Assembly: GCA_001953215.1 (NCBI GenBank)
Contig: CP019169.1
Location: 2,232,001-2,296,000, forward strand
DNA length: 64,000 nucleotides
Reading direction: 5' to 3'
Source: Betaproteobacteria bacterium GR16-43
Lineage (GTDB): Bacteria; Pseudomonadota; Gammaproteobacteria; Burkholderiales; Usitatibacteraceae
Below are positions 33,471 through 41,919 of the stretch, in pieces; positions within the stretch are counted from its first letter, which is position 1; every line of letters begins with the position of its first letter. Below the pieces are notes generated by a model, which had not been told where the DNA came from, ran no database searches, and saw only the letters and a program-made list of their open reading frames with translations. A program made the translations under genes and the position numbers.

Positions 33471-36020
33471 ATGCACATCGAGATCCCGGAGCTTTGCCTC
33501 GTCCTGCTGGTGGGTGCCACCAGCTCGGGCAAGTCCACGTTCGCGCGCAGGCACTTCAAGCCGACGGAAGTCATCTCGTCGGACTACTGCCGCGCGGCGA
33601 TCACCGACGACGAGAACGACCAGGCCTCCACGGCCGAGGCGTTCGACCTCATGCACACCATCATCGGCAAGCGCCTCAAGCTGGGGCGCCTGACCGTGGC
33701 GGATGCCACGAACGTGCAGCCGAATGCGCGCAAGGGCCTCGTCGCGCTCGCGAAGCAGCACAACGTGTTCTGCGCCGCGATCGTCTTCGACCTTCACGAG
33801 AAACTCCTGCTCGAGCGGCACGCGGGGCGCAAGGACCGCGCGTTCGGCGACCACGTGATCCGCAACCAGCGCCTCGACCTCAATCGCTCGATCCGCGGCC
33901 TGGAGCGTGAAGGCATTCGCTTCGTGCACGTGCTGAAGGATCCTGCCGAGATCGAGGCGACCACCGTCGGGCGCAAGCGCCTGTGGCCGAACCTGCGCCA
34001 CGAAAGCGGCCCGTTCGACATCATCGGTGACGTGCACGGCTGCTTCGACGAGATGCTGGAGCTGGTTCGCAAGCTGGGCTACGACGCACAGTTGAAGGAC
34101 GGCGCATGGCAGGTCGGGCATCCGCAGGCGCGCCGGCTCGTCTTCGTGGGCGATCTCGTGGACCGGGGACCGGACACGCCCGGCGTCATCGCCTTCGTGC
34201 GCGCGGCCGTGCTTTCGGGCGCGGCGTATTGCGTGGCGGGCAACCACGACGCCAAGCTCGTGCGCGCGCTGCAGGGCCGCGACGTCAAGCGCACGCACGG
34301 CCTCGAGCGCTCCATGGAGCAATTCGAGTCGGTCGCGCCGGAAGCGCGGCGCGAAGCCATGGATTTCCTCGACGGACTCATCAGCCACTATGTGATGGAC
34401 GAAGGGCGGCTCGTGATCGCCCACGCCGGCCTCACGGAGGACCTGCACGGCCGCTCGTCCGGCCGCGTGCGTTCGTTCGCGATGTACGGCGAGACCACGG
34501 GCGAGACCGACGAATTCGGATTGCCCGTGCGATACAACTGGGCAAAGGAGTATCGCGGCAAGCCGATGGTCGTGTACGGCCATACGCCGGTGCCGGAGTC
34601 GGAGTGGTTGAACAACACGATCTGCCTGGATACCGGCTGCGTGTTCGGCGGCAAGCTCACCGCGCTTCGCTATCCGGAGCGCGAGCTGGTGCACGTCCAG
34701 GCCGCGCGCGAGTACTACCCGCCGACGAAGCCGCTGGTGCCGGCCGGGGAATCGTTGTCGGCCCAGCAGCTCGCCGACGACGTCCTCGACTACGCCGATG
34801 TCTCGGGCAAGCGCTACATCCGCACGCGCCTTCACGGCACGGTGCAGGTGCGCGAGGAAAATGCGACGGCTGCCCTCGAGGTCATGAGCCGCTTCGCGGC
34901 GGATCCGAAGTGGCTGGTCTACCTGCCGCCCACGATGTCCCCGAGCGACACGTCGAAGGAACCCGGGCTGCTCGAGCATCCGGCGGAGGCGCTCGACTAC
35001 TACGCGAAGAACGGCGTCGAGCGCGTCATCTGCGAAGAGAAGCACATGGGCTCGCGCGCGGTCGTCATCCTCGGAAAAGACGACGGGTCCGCTCGCCGGC
35101 GCTTCGGCGTCGCGGAGGGCGCGCGCGGAATCATCTACACGCGGACCGGACGGCGCTTCTTCAACGATGCCGCGGTGGAACGCGAGATCCTCGATCGACT
35201 CGCTGCGGGCATGGAGCAGGCCGGTTTGTGGGACGAGCTTGCCAGCGATTGGGCCTGCCTCGATTGCGAGCTGATGCCCTGGTCGGCGAAGGCGATGGAG
35301 CTGATTCGTGGCCAGTACGCTCCGGTGGGTGCGGCCGGGGAGGCCATGATGGGCCGGCTCGCCGAGCTTGCGAGCCAGGCGTCGCGGAGGTCCATCGACG
35401 TCGCGTCGCTGGCGAGTGCGACGGACGAGCGGCTGGCCGCGATCCGCGCCTATCGCAAGGCCTATGCCGCGTATTGCTGGGACGTATCCAGCGTCGCGGA
35501 CATTCGCGTTGCGCCGTTCCACGTGCTCGCGTCCGAAGGCAAGGTCCACGCCGACCGCAACCATGGCTGGCACATGGCGGCCCTGGCTCGCCTCGCCGCG
35601 GCGGCTCCGGGCCTCGTGGTCGCGACCCCTTGCCGCTTCGTGGACCTCGCCAGCGAGAAGGACCGCGCCGCGGCGATCGCCTGGTGGCAGGAGCTGACCG
35701 GCAAGGGTGGCGAAGGCATGGTCGTGAAGCCGCTCGATTTCATCGCCCGCGGCAAGAAAGGCCTCCTGCAGCCCGCCATCAAGTGCCGCGGCCCGGAGTA
35801 CCTTCGGATCATCTACGGTCCGGAATACACGCGCGCGGCAAACCTGGAGCGATTGCGCGAGCGAGGCCTGTCGGGCAAGCGGGGCTTGGCCCTGCGGGAG
35901 TTCGCGCTCGGGATTGAATCGTTGCAGCGATTCGTCGAGCGAGCCCCGCTGCGGCAGGTGCACGAGTGCGTGTTCGGCGTGCTGGCGCTCGAGTCCGATC
36001 CGGTGGATCCGCGGCTTTAG
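33471..36020 (+). CDS. pnkp: Polynucleotide kinase-phosphatase-ligase Pnkp
   Basis: An 849-residue RNA-repair enzyme with three modules. The N-terminal 5'-kinase has the P-loop GATSSGKST (15-23). A metallophosphatase has GDVHG (186-190), GDLVDRG (227-233) and GNHD (257-260). The C-terminal adenylyltransferase (ligase) has the nucleotidyl lysine K524 in EEKHMGSRAVV. Together it heals 2',3'-cyclic phosphate and 5'-OH ends and, activated by Hen1, seals them. The order and 6-bp spacing with hen1 are those of the known bacterial cassette. Length and all motifs indicate an intact enzyme. It protects against ribotoxins that cut tRNA. Confidence 0.95.
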   Translation: MHIEIPELCLVLLVGATSSGKSTFARRHFKPTEVISSDYCRAAITDDENDQASTAEAFDLMHTIIGKRLKLGRLTVADATNVQPNARKGLVALAKQHNVFCAAIVFDLHEKLLLERHAGRKDRAFGDHVIRNQRLDLNRSIRGLEREGIRFVHVLKDPAEIEATTVGRKRLWPNLRHESGPFDIIGDVHGCFDEMLELVRKLGYDAQLKDGAWQVGHPQARRLVFVGDLVDRGPDTPGVIAFVRAAVLSGAAYCVAGNHDAKLVRALQGRDVKRTHGLERSMEQFESVAPEARREAMDFLDGLISHYVMDEGRLVIAHAGLTEDLHGRSSGRVRSFAMYGETTGETDEFGLPVRYNWAKEYRGKPMVVYGHTPVPESEWLNNTICLDTGCVFGGKLTALRYPERELVHVQAAREYYPPTKPLVPAGESLSAQQLADDVLDYADVSGKRYIRTRLHGTVQVREENATAALEVMSRFAADPKWLVYLPPTMSPSDTSKEPGLLEHPAEALDYYAKNGVERVICEEKHMGSRAVVILGKDDGSARRRFGVAEGARGIIYTRTGRRFFNDAAVEREILDRLAAGMEQAGLWDELASDWACLDCELMPWSAKAMELIRGQYAPVGAAGEAMMGRLAELASQASRRSIDVASLASATDERLAAIRAYRKAYAAYCWDVSSVADIRVAPFHVLASEGKVHADRNHGWHMAALARLAAAAPGLVVATPCRFVDLASEKDRAAAIAWWQELTGKGGEGMVVKPLDFIARGKKGLLQPAIKCRGPEYLRIIYGPEYTRAANLERLRERGLSGKRGLALREFALGIESLQRFVERAPLRQVHECVFGVLALESDPVDPRL

Positions 36021-36029
36021 CGACGAGGT

Positions 36030-36053
36030 CTCCTGACAGAACGCTGTCAGGAG
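36030..36053. promoter_or_regulatory. Perfect 10-bp inverted repeat upstream of VOC gene
   Basis: CTCCTGACAG and CTGTCAGGAG are separated by AACG. There is no T-run on either strand, so a terminator for the Pnkp gene is less likely than an operator or a structured leader for the VOC gene, whose ATG is 53 bp downstream. Similar CTGACAG palindromes occur near WYL-type regulators in my recollection, and such a regulator is encoded at 37863. The assignment is inference. Confidence 0.55.
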
Positions 36054-36105
36054 CCCCTCTCCAGAATCCTCCTCGTGCATTCCCGCACGCCCCGGAGGAC
36101 AAGCC

Positions 36106-36477
36106 ATGCAGCAGAACGTCTCGGTCTGGTTCGAAATTCCTGCCACGGATTTCGAACGCGCCGTCGGTTTCTACGAGAAGACCTTCCAGACCACCTTGCG
36201 CCGCGAGGTCATCGCCGGCTCGAAGCTCGCGGTCTTCCCGCACGAGGACGGCACGCCTTCGGGCTGCATCATCGCGGGCGAGGGCTACAAACCCAACCGC
36301 GACGGCGCCGTGGTGTACCTTTCATCCCGCACGGACCTCGAGCAACCCCTGGCGCGCGCGAAGTCGGCCGGCGGCAAGGTCGCTACGCCCAAGACGGCGC
36401 TGCCTCCCGGCATGGGCTTCTTCGCGCACTTCCTGGACAGCGAGGGCAACCGTGTGGGCCTGCATTCGATGGAGTGA
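36106..36477 (+). CDS. VOC family (glyoxalase-like) protein
   Basis: A 123-residue single VOC unit pair. It opens with SVWFEIPATDFERAVGFYEK and has metal/loop segments YLSSRTDLEQPL and GFFAHFLDSEGNRVGLHS near the end. Members of this subgroup often lack tested catalytic function. It lies downstream of the 10-bp palindrome at 36030 and 4 bp before the Cdd1-like gene, with which it is probably co-transcribed. Confidence 0.85.
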   Translation: MQQNVSVWFEIPATDFERAVGFYEKTFQTTLRREVIAGSKLAVFPHEDGTPSGCIIAGEGYKPNRDGAVVYLSSRTDLEQPLARAKSAGGKVATPKTALPPGMGFFAHFLDSEGNRVGLHSME

Positions 36478-36481
36478 CGAC

Positions 36482-36766
36482 ATGGCGGTGAAGTTGGCGG
36501 CGCGGCGCAAGGCGAAGGCGAAGAGCGAACTCCAGGTGATCCCCGGAGTCGGCCCTTCGCTCGCCGCCGATCTCGAGAGCCTCGGCATCACGCGGGTCGC
36601 GCAGTTGAAGCGCGCGAACCCGCAGGTGCTCTACGACCGGCTGTGCGAGAAGACGAAGTCGCACCAGGATCGCTGCGTGCTCTACGTCTTCCGGTGCGCG
36701 GTGTACTACGCTTCGAATCCCGTGCACGAACCGGAGAAGCTCCAGTGGTGGAACTGGAAGGACTAG
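36482..36766 (+). CDS. Cdd1-like helix-hairpin-helix protein
   Basis: A 94-residue small basic protein. The motif LQVIPGVGPSLAADLESLGITRVAQLKRANPQ is a helix-hairpin-helix, and the C-terminal part CVLYVFRCAVYYASNP with conserved cysteines matches the pathogenicity-locus Cdd1 family. DNA binding or structure-specific recognition is plausible; no partner is known. It follows the VOC gene by 4 bp. An open frame upstream runs through the VOC gene in another frame and is not coding. Confidence 0.8.
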   Translation: MAVKLAARRKAKAKSELQVIPGVGPSLAADLESLGITRVAQLKRANPQVLYDRLCEKTKSHQDRCVLYVFRCAVYYASNPVHEPEKLQWWNWKD

Positions 36767-36789
36767 GGTTCCCGCTCGCGCGGGAACCC
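36766..36789. terminator. Bidirectional hairpin between convergent genes
   Basis: A perfect 10-bp stem, GGGTTCCCGC and GCGGGAACCC, with loop TCGC, starting on the last base of the Cdd1-like stop codon. It lies between two convergent genes. T-runs are lacking on both sides, so termination would rely on the stem alone or on Rho. Confidence 0.6.
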
Positions 36790-36798
36790 CATGGGACC

Positions 36799-37737
36799 TC
36801 ACATCGGCGACACGACCGTGATCGCTCCGAGCGACGCCGCCCCGTTCTGCCGAACCGCGTTGTTGCCCAGGCTCTCGAAGGTCGAGACGCCGCCGGGTGG
36901 GGCCGACGGAATGCGGGCGAATCCGTACTGGTTGTGCGAGGCCGCACTGCGGTCGACGGTGATCGTCGCGCTGCCCGCCGAGGCGCTGGTCGTGAATCCG
37001 TACTGGTTGTGGGATGCCGAGGATCCGGTCACCAGCATGCGTGCGGTGGCCCCGGCCGTCGAGGAACTCACGTCGAATCCGGAGACGCCGTTGTTCGACG
37101 CGACGGAGTTGCTCACGGAAACGGTGGTCGTCCCCACATCCGCCGTGACGCCGAGGCCGGTGCCCCGATTGCCGATGAATCGAACCCTCTCGAAGTGGGC
37201 GGTCGCCCCGCCATGAACGTACGCGCCGTTCGAGTTGCCGCTCAGCACCGAGTCGACCACGCGAACGCTGGCCGGCACCGAGACGTCGATTCCGTGCGTG
37301 ACGAAGTTCGCGATCACGCAGTTTTCCACCTGCAGCGAGGCGCCATCCTTCACGTACACGCCGGTCATTCCGCCCGTGCTGCCGTTGATGTCCAGCCCGC
37401 GCAGCACGACCTTGATCCCCGACTTCGTCAGCCGGACGGCGGCGTCGCTCGCGAAGTTCCCCATGATGGCGGCGCGGCCGTTGCCGACGAGGGTGATCGA
37501 TTTCGTGAGTTCCACGGTGCCGAAGTCTTCCGTGTCGAGGGCGACGACCTCTCCGCCATCGGGTGCGATGCCCACGGCGGCGGCGAAGGTGCGGCAGGGA
37601 AAGTCGGACGGACAACCCGCGCCGACGTTGGCGTCGTCCCCGGTGGATTGCACGTACGCGCGCGTCGGGGCGGCTTCCGCACCGAGGCAGAGGAGCGCGG
37701 CGGCCAGGGTCGAGAGGACAACGGGGTAGCGTTTCAT
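36799..37737 (-). CDS. Exported right-handed beta-helix protein
   Basis: A 312-residue secreted protein with a signal peptide ending near CLGAEAAP. The body has repeated short beta strands with Asn/Gly/Val turns (GMTGVYVKDGASLQVENCVI, THGIDVSVPASVRVVDSVL, NGAYVHGGATAHFERVRF), as in parallel beta-helix (pectate-lyase-like, NosD/DUF1565-like) folds. The motif SHNQYGF occurs twice near the C-terminus. The N-terminal GCPSDFPCRTFAAAV could form a disulfide. No catalytic residues are recognised; a surface or polysaccharide-binding role is possible. No IPTL-CTERM tail is present. Confidence 0.8.
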   Translation of the reverse strand: MKRYPVVLSTLAAALLCLGAEAAPTRAYVQSTGDDANVGAGCPSDFPCRTFAAAVGIAPDGGEVVALDTEDFGTVELTKSITLVGNGRAAIMGNFASDAAVRLTKSGIKVVLRGLDINGSTGGMTGVYVKDGASLQVENCVIANFVTHGIDVSVPASVRVVDSVLSGNSNGAYVHGGATAHFERVRFIGNRGTGLGVTADVGTTTVSVSNSVASNNGVSGFDVSSSTAGATARMLVTGSSASHNQYGFTTSASAGSATITVDRSAASHNQYGFARIPSAPPGGVSTFESLGNNAVRQNGAASLGAITVVSPM

Positions 37738-37862
37738 GGTGAACTCCTTTCGGGTGGATGGGAGTTCGCACGATGTGCCGGAACGCGACGGAAGCCTACG
37801 GGCAGAAGCACGGACAGCGCGCGGAATATTCCTCGAATCCCGTTAACCCGTTCTTGAGCCCC

Positions 37863-38537
37863 ATGCGTAGAGCCGACCGCCTGTTTCGCATCGTCCAGAT
37901 CCTCCGGGCCCGGCGGTTCGCCACGGCCCGCATGCTCGCCGACACGCTCGAGGTGAGCGAGCGCACCGTGTATCGCGACGTGCAGGATCTGTCGCTCTCG
38001 GGCGTGCCGATCGAAGGCGAGGCGGGCGTCGGCTACCGGTTGCGAAGCGACTACGACCTGCCGCCCATCATGTTCGACTACGCCGAGATCGAAGCCCTCA
38101 CGGCCGGGGCCCGCATGGTGCAGGCCTGGTCCAGCCCGAAGCTCGCGCGGGCGGCGCAGGCGGCCCTGGAGAAGATCGCCGCGGCGCTCCCCCTCGAGAA
38201 ACGCCTCGCGATCGAACGGACGCCGTTGCACGCGCCCACCTTCCACATCGACAAGGCATTGGGCATCACGCTGGATGCGATGCGCGATGCCGTGATGGCA
38301 CGGCACCGGCTCACATTCGCCTATCGCGACGAGGGCGGCAAGCCGAGCCGGCGCACCGTGCGTCCGCTGGGCCTCTACTTCTGGGGCCAGCGCTGGACGC
38401 TCGCCGCCTGGTGCGAATCGCGCGAAGATTTTCGCAACTTCCGGCTCGATCGCGTCACCGGGCTGGTCACGGGCAAGCGATTCCCGGACGAGGAGGGCAA
38501 GCGCCTGCAGGACTTCCTCCGGTCCGTGGGCGCTTGA
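37863..38537 (+). CDS. WYL-domain HTH regulator (YafY type)
   Basis: A 224-residue regulator. The N-terminal DeoR-like HTH is MRRADRLFRIVQILRARR to about residue 60, with SERTVYRDVQDLS as recognition helix. The WYL domain (about 130-210) includes LTFAYRDEGG and RTVRPLGLYFWGQRWTLAAWCE. WYL domains often sense nucleic-acid-like or small-molecule ligands. The open frame starts earlier, but the ATG at 37863 matches the family start. The palindrome at 36030 is a candidate target. Confidence 0.87.
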   Translation: MRRADRLFRIVQILRARRFATARMLADTLEVSERTVYRDVQDLSLSGVPIEGEAGVGYRLRSDYDLPPIMFDYAEIEALTAGARMVQAWSSPKLARAAQAALEKIAAALPLEKRLAIERTPLHAPTFHIDKALGITLDAMRDAVMARHRLTFAYRDEGGKPSRRTVRPLGLYFWGQRWTLAAWCESREDFRNFRLDRVTGLVTGKRFPDEEGKRLQDFLRSVGA

Positions 38538-38539
38538 TC

Positions 38540-38567
38540 GCCGGCATTCCCGGAGCTCCGTGCCGGC
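38540..38567. terminator. Hairpin between convergent regulators
   Basis: GCCGGCA and TGCCGGC flank a 14-nt interior that itself contains the 10-nt palindrome CGGAGCTCCG. It fills the 30-bp gap between the convergent WYL and Lrp genes. There is no T-run. It is probably a bidirectional transcription stop, though a small structured element is possible. Confidence 0.5.
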
Positions 38568-39047
38568 CTATCGGATCGGCAGCGCCGTGCCCGTCTTCAC
38601 GCGATCCAGCGCCACATGCGTGATGAAGCTCTTCACGTTGGCGTCGTCCAGCAGGGCTTCGCGCGTGAACGCCTCGTAGGCTTCCATGCTGGCCGCGATC
38701 ACGACCAGCATGAAGTCCGCCTGGCCGGTCACGTAGTAGCACTGCTGGACTTCCGGCCGCGCGATCATGCGGCGCTTGAAGCGCGTCATCTCGCGCGTGC
38801 TTTCATCGCGAAGGTCCACGGCCACGATGCAGGTCACGCCCAGCCCGACGGCCTTCGGCGAGATCCGCGCGGTCTCGGCCTCGATCACGCCGGCCTCGCG
38901 AAGGCGCTTCAGCCGCCGCTGCACGGCCGCCGCCGAAAGCCCGACCTGCGCGCCGATCTCCGCGGCGGGCACCTGCGTATCGTGCTGGTAGAGGGCGAGG
39001 ATCCGGAGGTCGAAGGCGTCGAGGGCGGGGCTGTTTTTTTCGGTCAT
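38568..39047 (-). CDS. Lrp/AsnC-family regulator
   Basis: A 159-residue feast/famine regulator. The N-terminal HTH is LDAFDLRILALYQHDTQVPA then AEIGAQVGLSAAAVQRRLKRL, and the C-terminal RAM domain includes QCYYVTGQADFMLVVIAASMEAYE. Members bind an amino acid and usually control a neighbouring gene. It is divergent from the VOC gene at 39161 across 113 bp. Confidence 0.92.
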   Translation of the reverse strand: MTEKNSPALDAFDLRILALYQHDTQVPAAEIGAQVGLSAAAVQRRLKRLREAGVIEAETARISPKAVGLGVTCIVAVDLRDESTREMTRFKRRMIARPEVQQCYYVTGQADFMLVVIAASMEAYEAFTREALLDDANVKSFITHVALDRVKTGTALPIR

Positions 39048-39160
39048 GGTCGGGGTGGATCTTGCGGCGGCGCGACGATCCGGGAGCCGATTCCGCGGCC
39101 AAACGCCGCGCGGGATGCCGCAAAGTCGTCCTTTTCCCCGAGCAGTCTATCGAACCCGCC

Positions 39161-39535
39161 ATGATCGATCACCTGGAGATTTCCGTTTCCAACCTCTCCG
39201 CAGCCTCGGCGTTCTACTCGGCCGCCCTGGCGCCCCTCGGATACCGGCACGTCGTCGCCCGCGAAGCGCTCTGCGGCTTCGGCACCAGCGAGATCGCGCC
39301 CGAATTCTGGGTGCGCACGGGCGGCCCCTCGCAACCGCTGCCGCACGTGGCCTTCAATTGCGCCTCGCGCGAGCTCGTGCGCCGGTGCTATGCGGCCGCC
39401 GTGACCACCGGCGCCGGAAGCCTGGTGGAGCCCACGCTGATGACACGGGTCCACGCGAACTACTTCGCCGCGCAGGTGCGGGATCCGGACGGGCACAACA
39501 TCGAATTCGCCTGCCACGCGGCCGAATCGCTATGA
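39161..39535 (+). CDS. VOC family (glyoxalase/extradiol-like) protein
   Basis: A 124-residue VOC protein. It starts MIDHLEISVSNLSAASAFYS, with a histidine metal ligand near residue 4, and ends with VRDPDGHNIEFACH, where a second histidine and the glutamate ligand lie. It resembles the small lactoylglutathione-lyase-like group. Divergent from Lrp and followed 30 bp later by a DUF1993 gene. Confidence 0.88.
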   Translation: MIDHLEISVSNLSAASAFYSAALAPLGYRHVVAREALCGFGTSEIAPEFWVRTGGPSQPLPHVAFNCASRELVRRCYAAAVTTGAGSLVEPTLMTRVHANYFAAQVRDPDGHNIEFACHAAESL

Positions 39536-39565
39536 TCGTCGTTTGCCCACTCCCTGAGAGCATCC

Positions 39566-40072
39566 ATGACGATCTCGATGTATCAAGCCTCGGTCCCGAC
39601 CTTCATCCGCGCGCTGACCAGCCTCGCCGAGTTCCTCCAGAAAGCCGCTGATCACTGCGAAGCGAAGAAGATCGACCCGGCCGTGCTGGTCAACAGCCGC
39701 CTCTTCCCGGACATGTTCCCGCTCGTGAAGCAGGTGCAGATCGCCTCCGATGCCGCCAAGGGCGGCGCGGCCCGGCTGGCACAGGTGGAACCCCCGTCCT
39801 TCGAGGACAACGAGACCACGCTGCCGCAACTGATCGAGCGCGCGAAGAAGACGATTGCCTACCTGCAGACGCTCAAGGCCGAGCAGATCGACGGTTCGGA
39901 AGGCCGCACGGTGAGCTGGAAGACGCGCACGGCGACCAAGGAGATGCAGGGCCAGCCCTACCTGCTGCACCACGTGATCCCCAACGTCTTCTTCCACGTG
40001 GCGACGACCTACAACATCCTGCGCCACAACGGCGTGGAGCTCGGCAAGCAGGATTTCCTCGGGAAGTCCTGA
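39566..40072 (+). CDS. DUF1993 family protein
   Basis: A 168-residue soluble helical protein. MYQASVPTFIRALTSLAEFLQKA opens the four-helix DinB-like bundle, and YLLHHVIPNVFFHVATTYNILRHNGV near the end contains histidines in the positions that bind metal in DinB relatives. The family has no assigned reaction. It sits 5 bp before a small membrane protein gene and is probably co-transcribed with it. Confidence 0.88.
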   Translation: MTISMYQASVPTFIRALTSLAEFLQKAADHCEAKKIDPAVLVNSRLFPDMFPLVKQVQIASDAAKGGAARLAQVEPPSFEDNETTLPQLIERAKKTIAYLQTLKAEQIDGSEGRTVSWKTRTATKEMQGQPYLLHHVIPNVFFHVATTYNILRHNGVELGKQDFLGKS

Positions 40073-40077
40073 CCCGG

Positions 40078-40404
40078 ATGAAGGTGCGTTCGCTGGGCGG
40101 CTGGATCGTGGCCGCCCTCTTCTTCCTCTTCGTTCTCTGGCAGCTCGGCGAGGCCGTGTTCCTGGGCCGCATGGGCGACTTCCTCGACGAGGACAACGAA
40201 CACCTCTTTTTCTTCGACAACCCGATCCTCTTCGTCATCCAGTTCGTGGTGCTGGCCGGGATCGGGGCCCTCATCGTCCTCTACGGATGGAGGGACTTGA
40301 AGAAGGAGCGCGCGGCCAAGATGGACCGGACTCCGCGCAAGACCTTCGATGCGCGGCAACCCCGGAAGGAACCCGGGAAGCGCAAGAACCGGAAGAAGCG
40401 GTGA
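40078..40404 (+). CDS. Small membrane protein of unknown function
   Basis: I recognise no family. The 108-residue product has two membrane helices (about 7-29 and 50-70) joined by an acidic loop (FLDEDNEHLFFFDN) and a long lysine/arginine-rich cytoplasmic tail (KKERAAKMDRTPRKTF, then KRKNRKKR at the end). It follows the DUF1993 gene by 5 bp. Confidence 0.7.
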   Translation: MKVRSLGGWIVAALFFLFVLWQLGEAVFLGRMGDFLDEDNEHLFFFDNPILFVIQFVVLAGIGALIVLYGWRDLKKERAAKMDRTPRKTFDARQPRKEPGKRKNRKKR

Positions 40405-40406
40405 GT

Positions 40407-40423
40407 TAGGGGTCTGACCCCTA
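40407..40423. repeat. Short palindrome between convergent genes
   Basis: TAGGGGTC, a single T and GACCCCTA form a perfect 8-bp inverted repeat. It fills the gap between the membrane protein gene and the M23 peptidase gene and supplies the TAG stop of the latter on the minus strand. GGGGTC/GACCCC palindromes are dispersed repeats in many proteobacterial genomes, so this may be a REP-like unit. I see only one copy in this form here. Confidence 0.6.
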
Positions 40424-41821
40424 GCGGCTGCGCTTCTTGTTGGCCTTGTGCGGCTTCGCGGCCTGTTGCGCGACCGCGGTCTCCGTCCCGGTGTGCCCGG
40501 CCAGCTTGGGTTGGACGTTGTCTTCGATCCATTTCGGGTCCCACCATTCCACCGGCAGCACGGCCACGCCATCCAGGTACACGCCGTAGTGCAGGTGGTC
40601 GCCGGCGGCGAGGCCGGTCTCGCCGGTCTTGCCGAGGGGCTGGCGTTTCGTGACCGAATCGCCCACCTTCACGTCGAACGAGTTCAGGTGGCCGTAGAGG
40701 GTGAAAAGCCCGAGGCCATGGTCGAGGATCACGGTGTTGCCGTAGATGCCCAGCGGGCCGGCGAAGGCCACCGTGCCGCTGTTGGCCGCTTCGACGGGGA
40801 CGTTCTTCGTCACCGAGAGGTCGTAGCCGAGGTGGTACGCGGTATCGGCCGCTTCCCCGTTGTAGGTGTACGTGCGCAGGTCCGCGAAATTCGCTTCGAC
40901 CTTCGAGTTGGTGAGTTGCACGAATGCGCCGTTCCAGAGGATCGACGGCGTGGCCTTCGTCGTGATCTCGGCGATCTTGTCCTCGTTCACCTTTCGCAGC
41001 CGCTTGTTCACCGCCACGAAGATTTCCTTCGGCGTGCCCTGCTTCGAAGCGACGTCGTCCAGCAACGGCGCCACCTTGTTCTGGAGGAAGTTGTCCGTGA
41101 GCGCGATGGTGCTCTTCTTGTACTTCACGTTCTTCAGCTCGTAGGCCAGGCGCATCTCGCGCGTGTTGCCGGCCTTGTCGGTGGCGATGAGCGAGGGCCT
41201 CGCGTCGGCCGGCACGTCGTAGGCGTGCGCGAAGAGCGCGAAGTAGTGGTCGGGATGATCCTGGATGACCGCCGGGAAGCCGGGATAGAAGCGGTCGCCG
41301 AACTTCACGCCGCTCTTCGCCGTATCGGCCGAGACCTTGTAGACGATGGCACCGACGCCGCCGAAGTTCACGTAGCGGTCGTCGGCGACCAACTCCAGGG
41401 TGGGCGGCGTGATGTCGACGGTCAGCGTCTTCTCGAACTTCGCCTCGTTGCCCGCGAGCCAGTTCCGGATCGAGGCATCGCGCGCAACGACGCGCAGGGT
41501 CACCGGGCCTTCCTTCAGGCCGGGCACCTTTGAAAGCGCGACGGGAATCCTTTGCTCGGCCACGGGCTGGGCGAAGACCTCCGAAGCCAGCGTCTGGTCC
41601 GAGCCGCCCTGGGAGAGTGTCACGCTCACCGACTTCAGGCCGGCGCCGGCATCGCCCACGATGATGGCGAAAGGCGTCGCCCCCACCGTATCGGCGTTCG
41701 TGGAGAGGCTGATTTGCGGGGGATCCGACTCGAGGCGGGGCCGGAAGAGGATTCCACCGGCGAGGACTGCGAGGAGTACGAGGACGAGGAGGACTGCGAC
41801 GACAGCGACTGCCTTTTTCAA
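40421..41821 (-). CDS. M23 family metallopeptidase
   Basis: A 466-residue membrane-anchored periplasmic protein. An N-terminal helix (4-25) anchors it, then come beta-rich domains with a FAIIVGDAGAGLKSVSVTL-type Ig-like fold. A C-terminal LytM/M23 domain carries zinc ligands in YHLGYD and HLHYG, with a loop GLGLFTLYGHLNSF. All expected metal ligands appear present, so it should act as a peptidoglycan endopeptidase. It ends in a basic lysine-rich tail. Possible role: cell-wall remodelling during division. Confidence 0.9.
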   Translation of the reverse strand: MKKAVAVVAVLLVLVLLAVLAGGILFRPRLESDPPQISLSTNADTVGATPFAIIVGDAGAGLKSVSVTLSQGGSDQTLASEVFAQPVAEQRIPVALSKVPGLKEGPVTLRVVARDASIRNWLAGNEAKFEKTLTVDITPPTLELVADDRYVNFGGVGAIVYKVSADTAKSGVKFGDRFYPGFPAVIQDHPDHYFALFAHAYDVPADARPSLIATDKAGNTREMRLAYELKNVKYKKSTIALTDNFLQNKVAPLLDDVASKQGTPKEIFVAVNKRLRKVNEDKIAEITTKATPSILWNGAFVQLTNSKVEANFADLRTYTYNGEAADTAYHLGYDLSVTKNVPVEAANSGTVAFAGPLGIYGNTVILDHGLGLFTLYGHLNSFDVKVGDSVTKRQPLGKTGETGLAAGDHLHYGVYLDGVAVLPVEWWDPKWIEDNVQPKLAGHTGTETAVAQQAAKPHKANKKRSR

Positions 41822-41873
41822 CGAATCACCTGCGAGAGCCGGGGGAGTTTCCCTTCAGTCGAGATGATAAAGG

Positions 41874-41897
41874 AAGGGCCCCGCGAACGGGGCCCTT
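41874..41897. terminator. Strong hairpin terminator downstream of BON gene
   Basis: AAGGGCCCCG and CGGGGCCCTT form a perfect 10-bp stem with the stable tetraloop CGAA on the plus strand. The minus strand continues CCTTT, giving a usable terminator for the BON gene, which ends at 41920. The plus strand continues CTTTG. Confidence 0.78.
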
Positions 41898-41919
41898 CTT
41901 TGCTGCTGCCTGCCAACCG

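Noticed and set aside
32295-36146. A 1,283-codon minus-strand open frame
   Set aside because: It is fully antisense to Hen1 and Pnkp. The coding strand carries all enzyme motifs; the antisense product has no recognisable fold.
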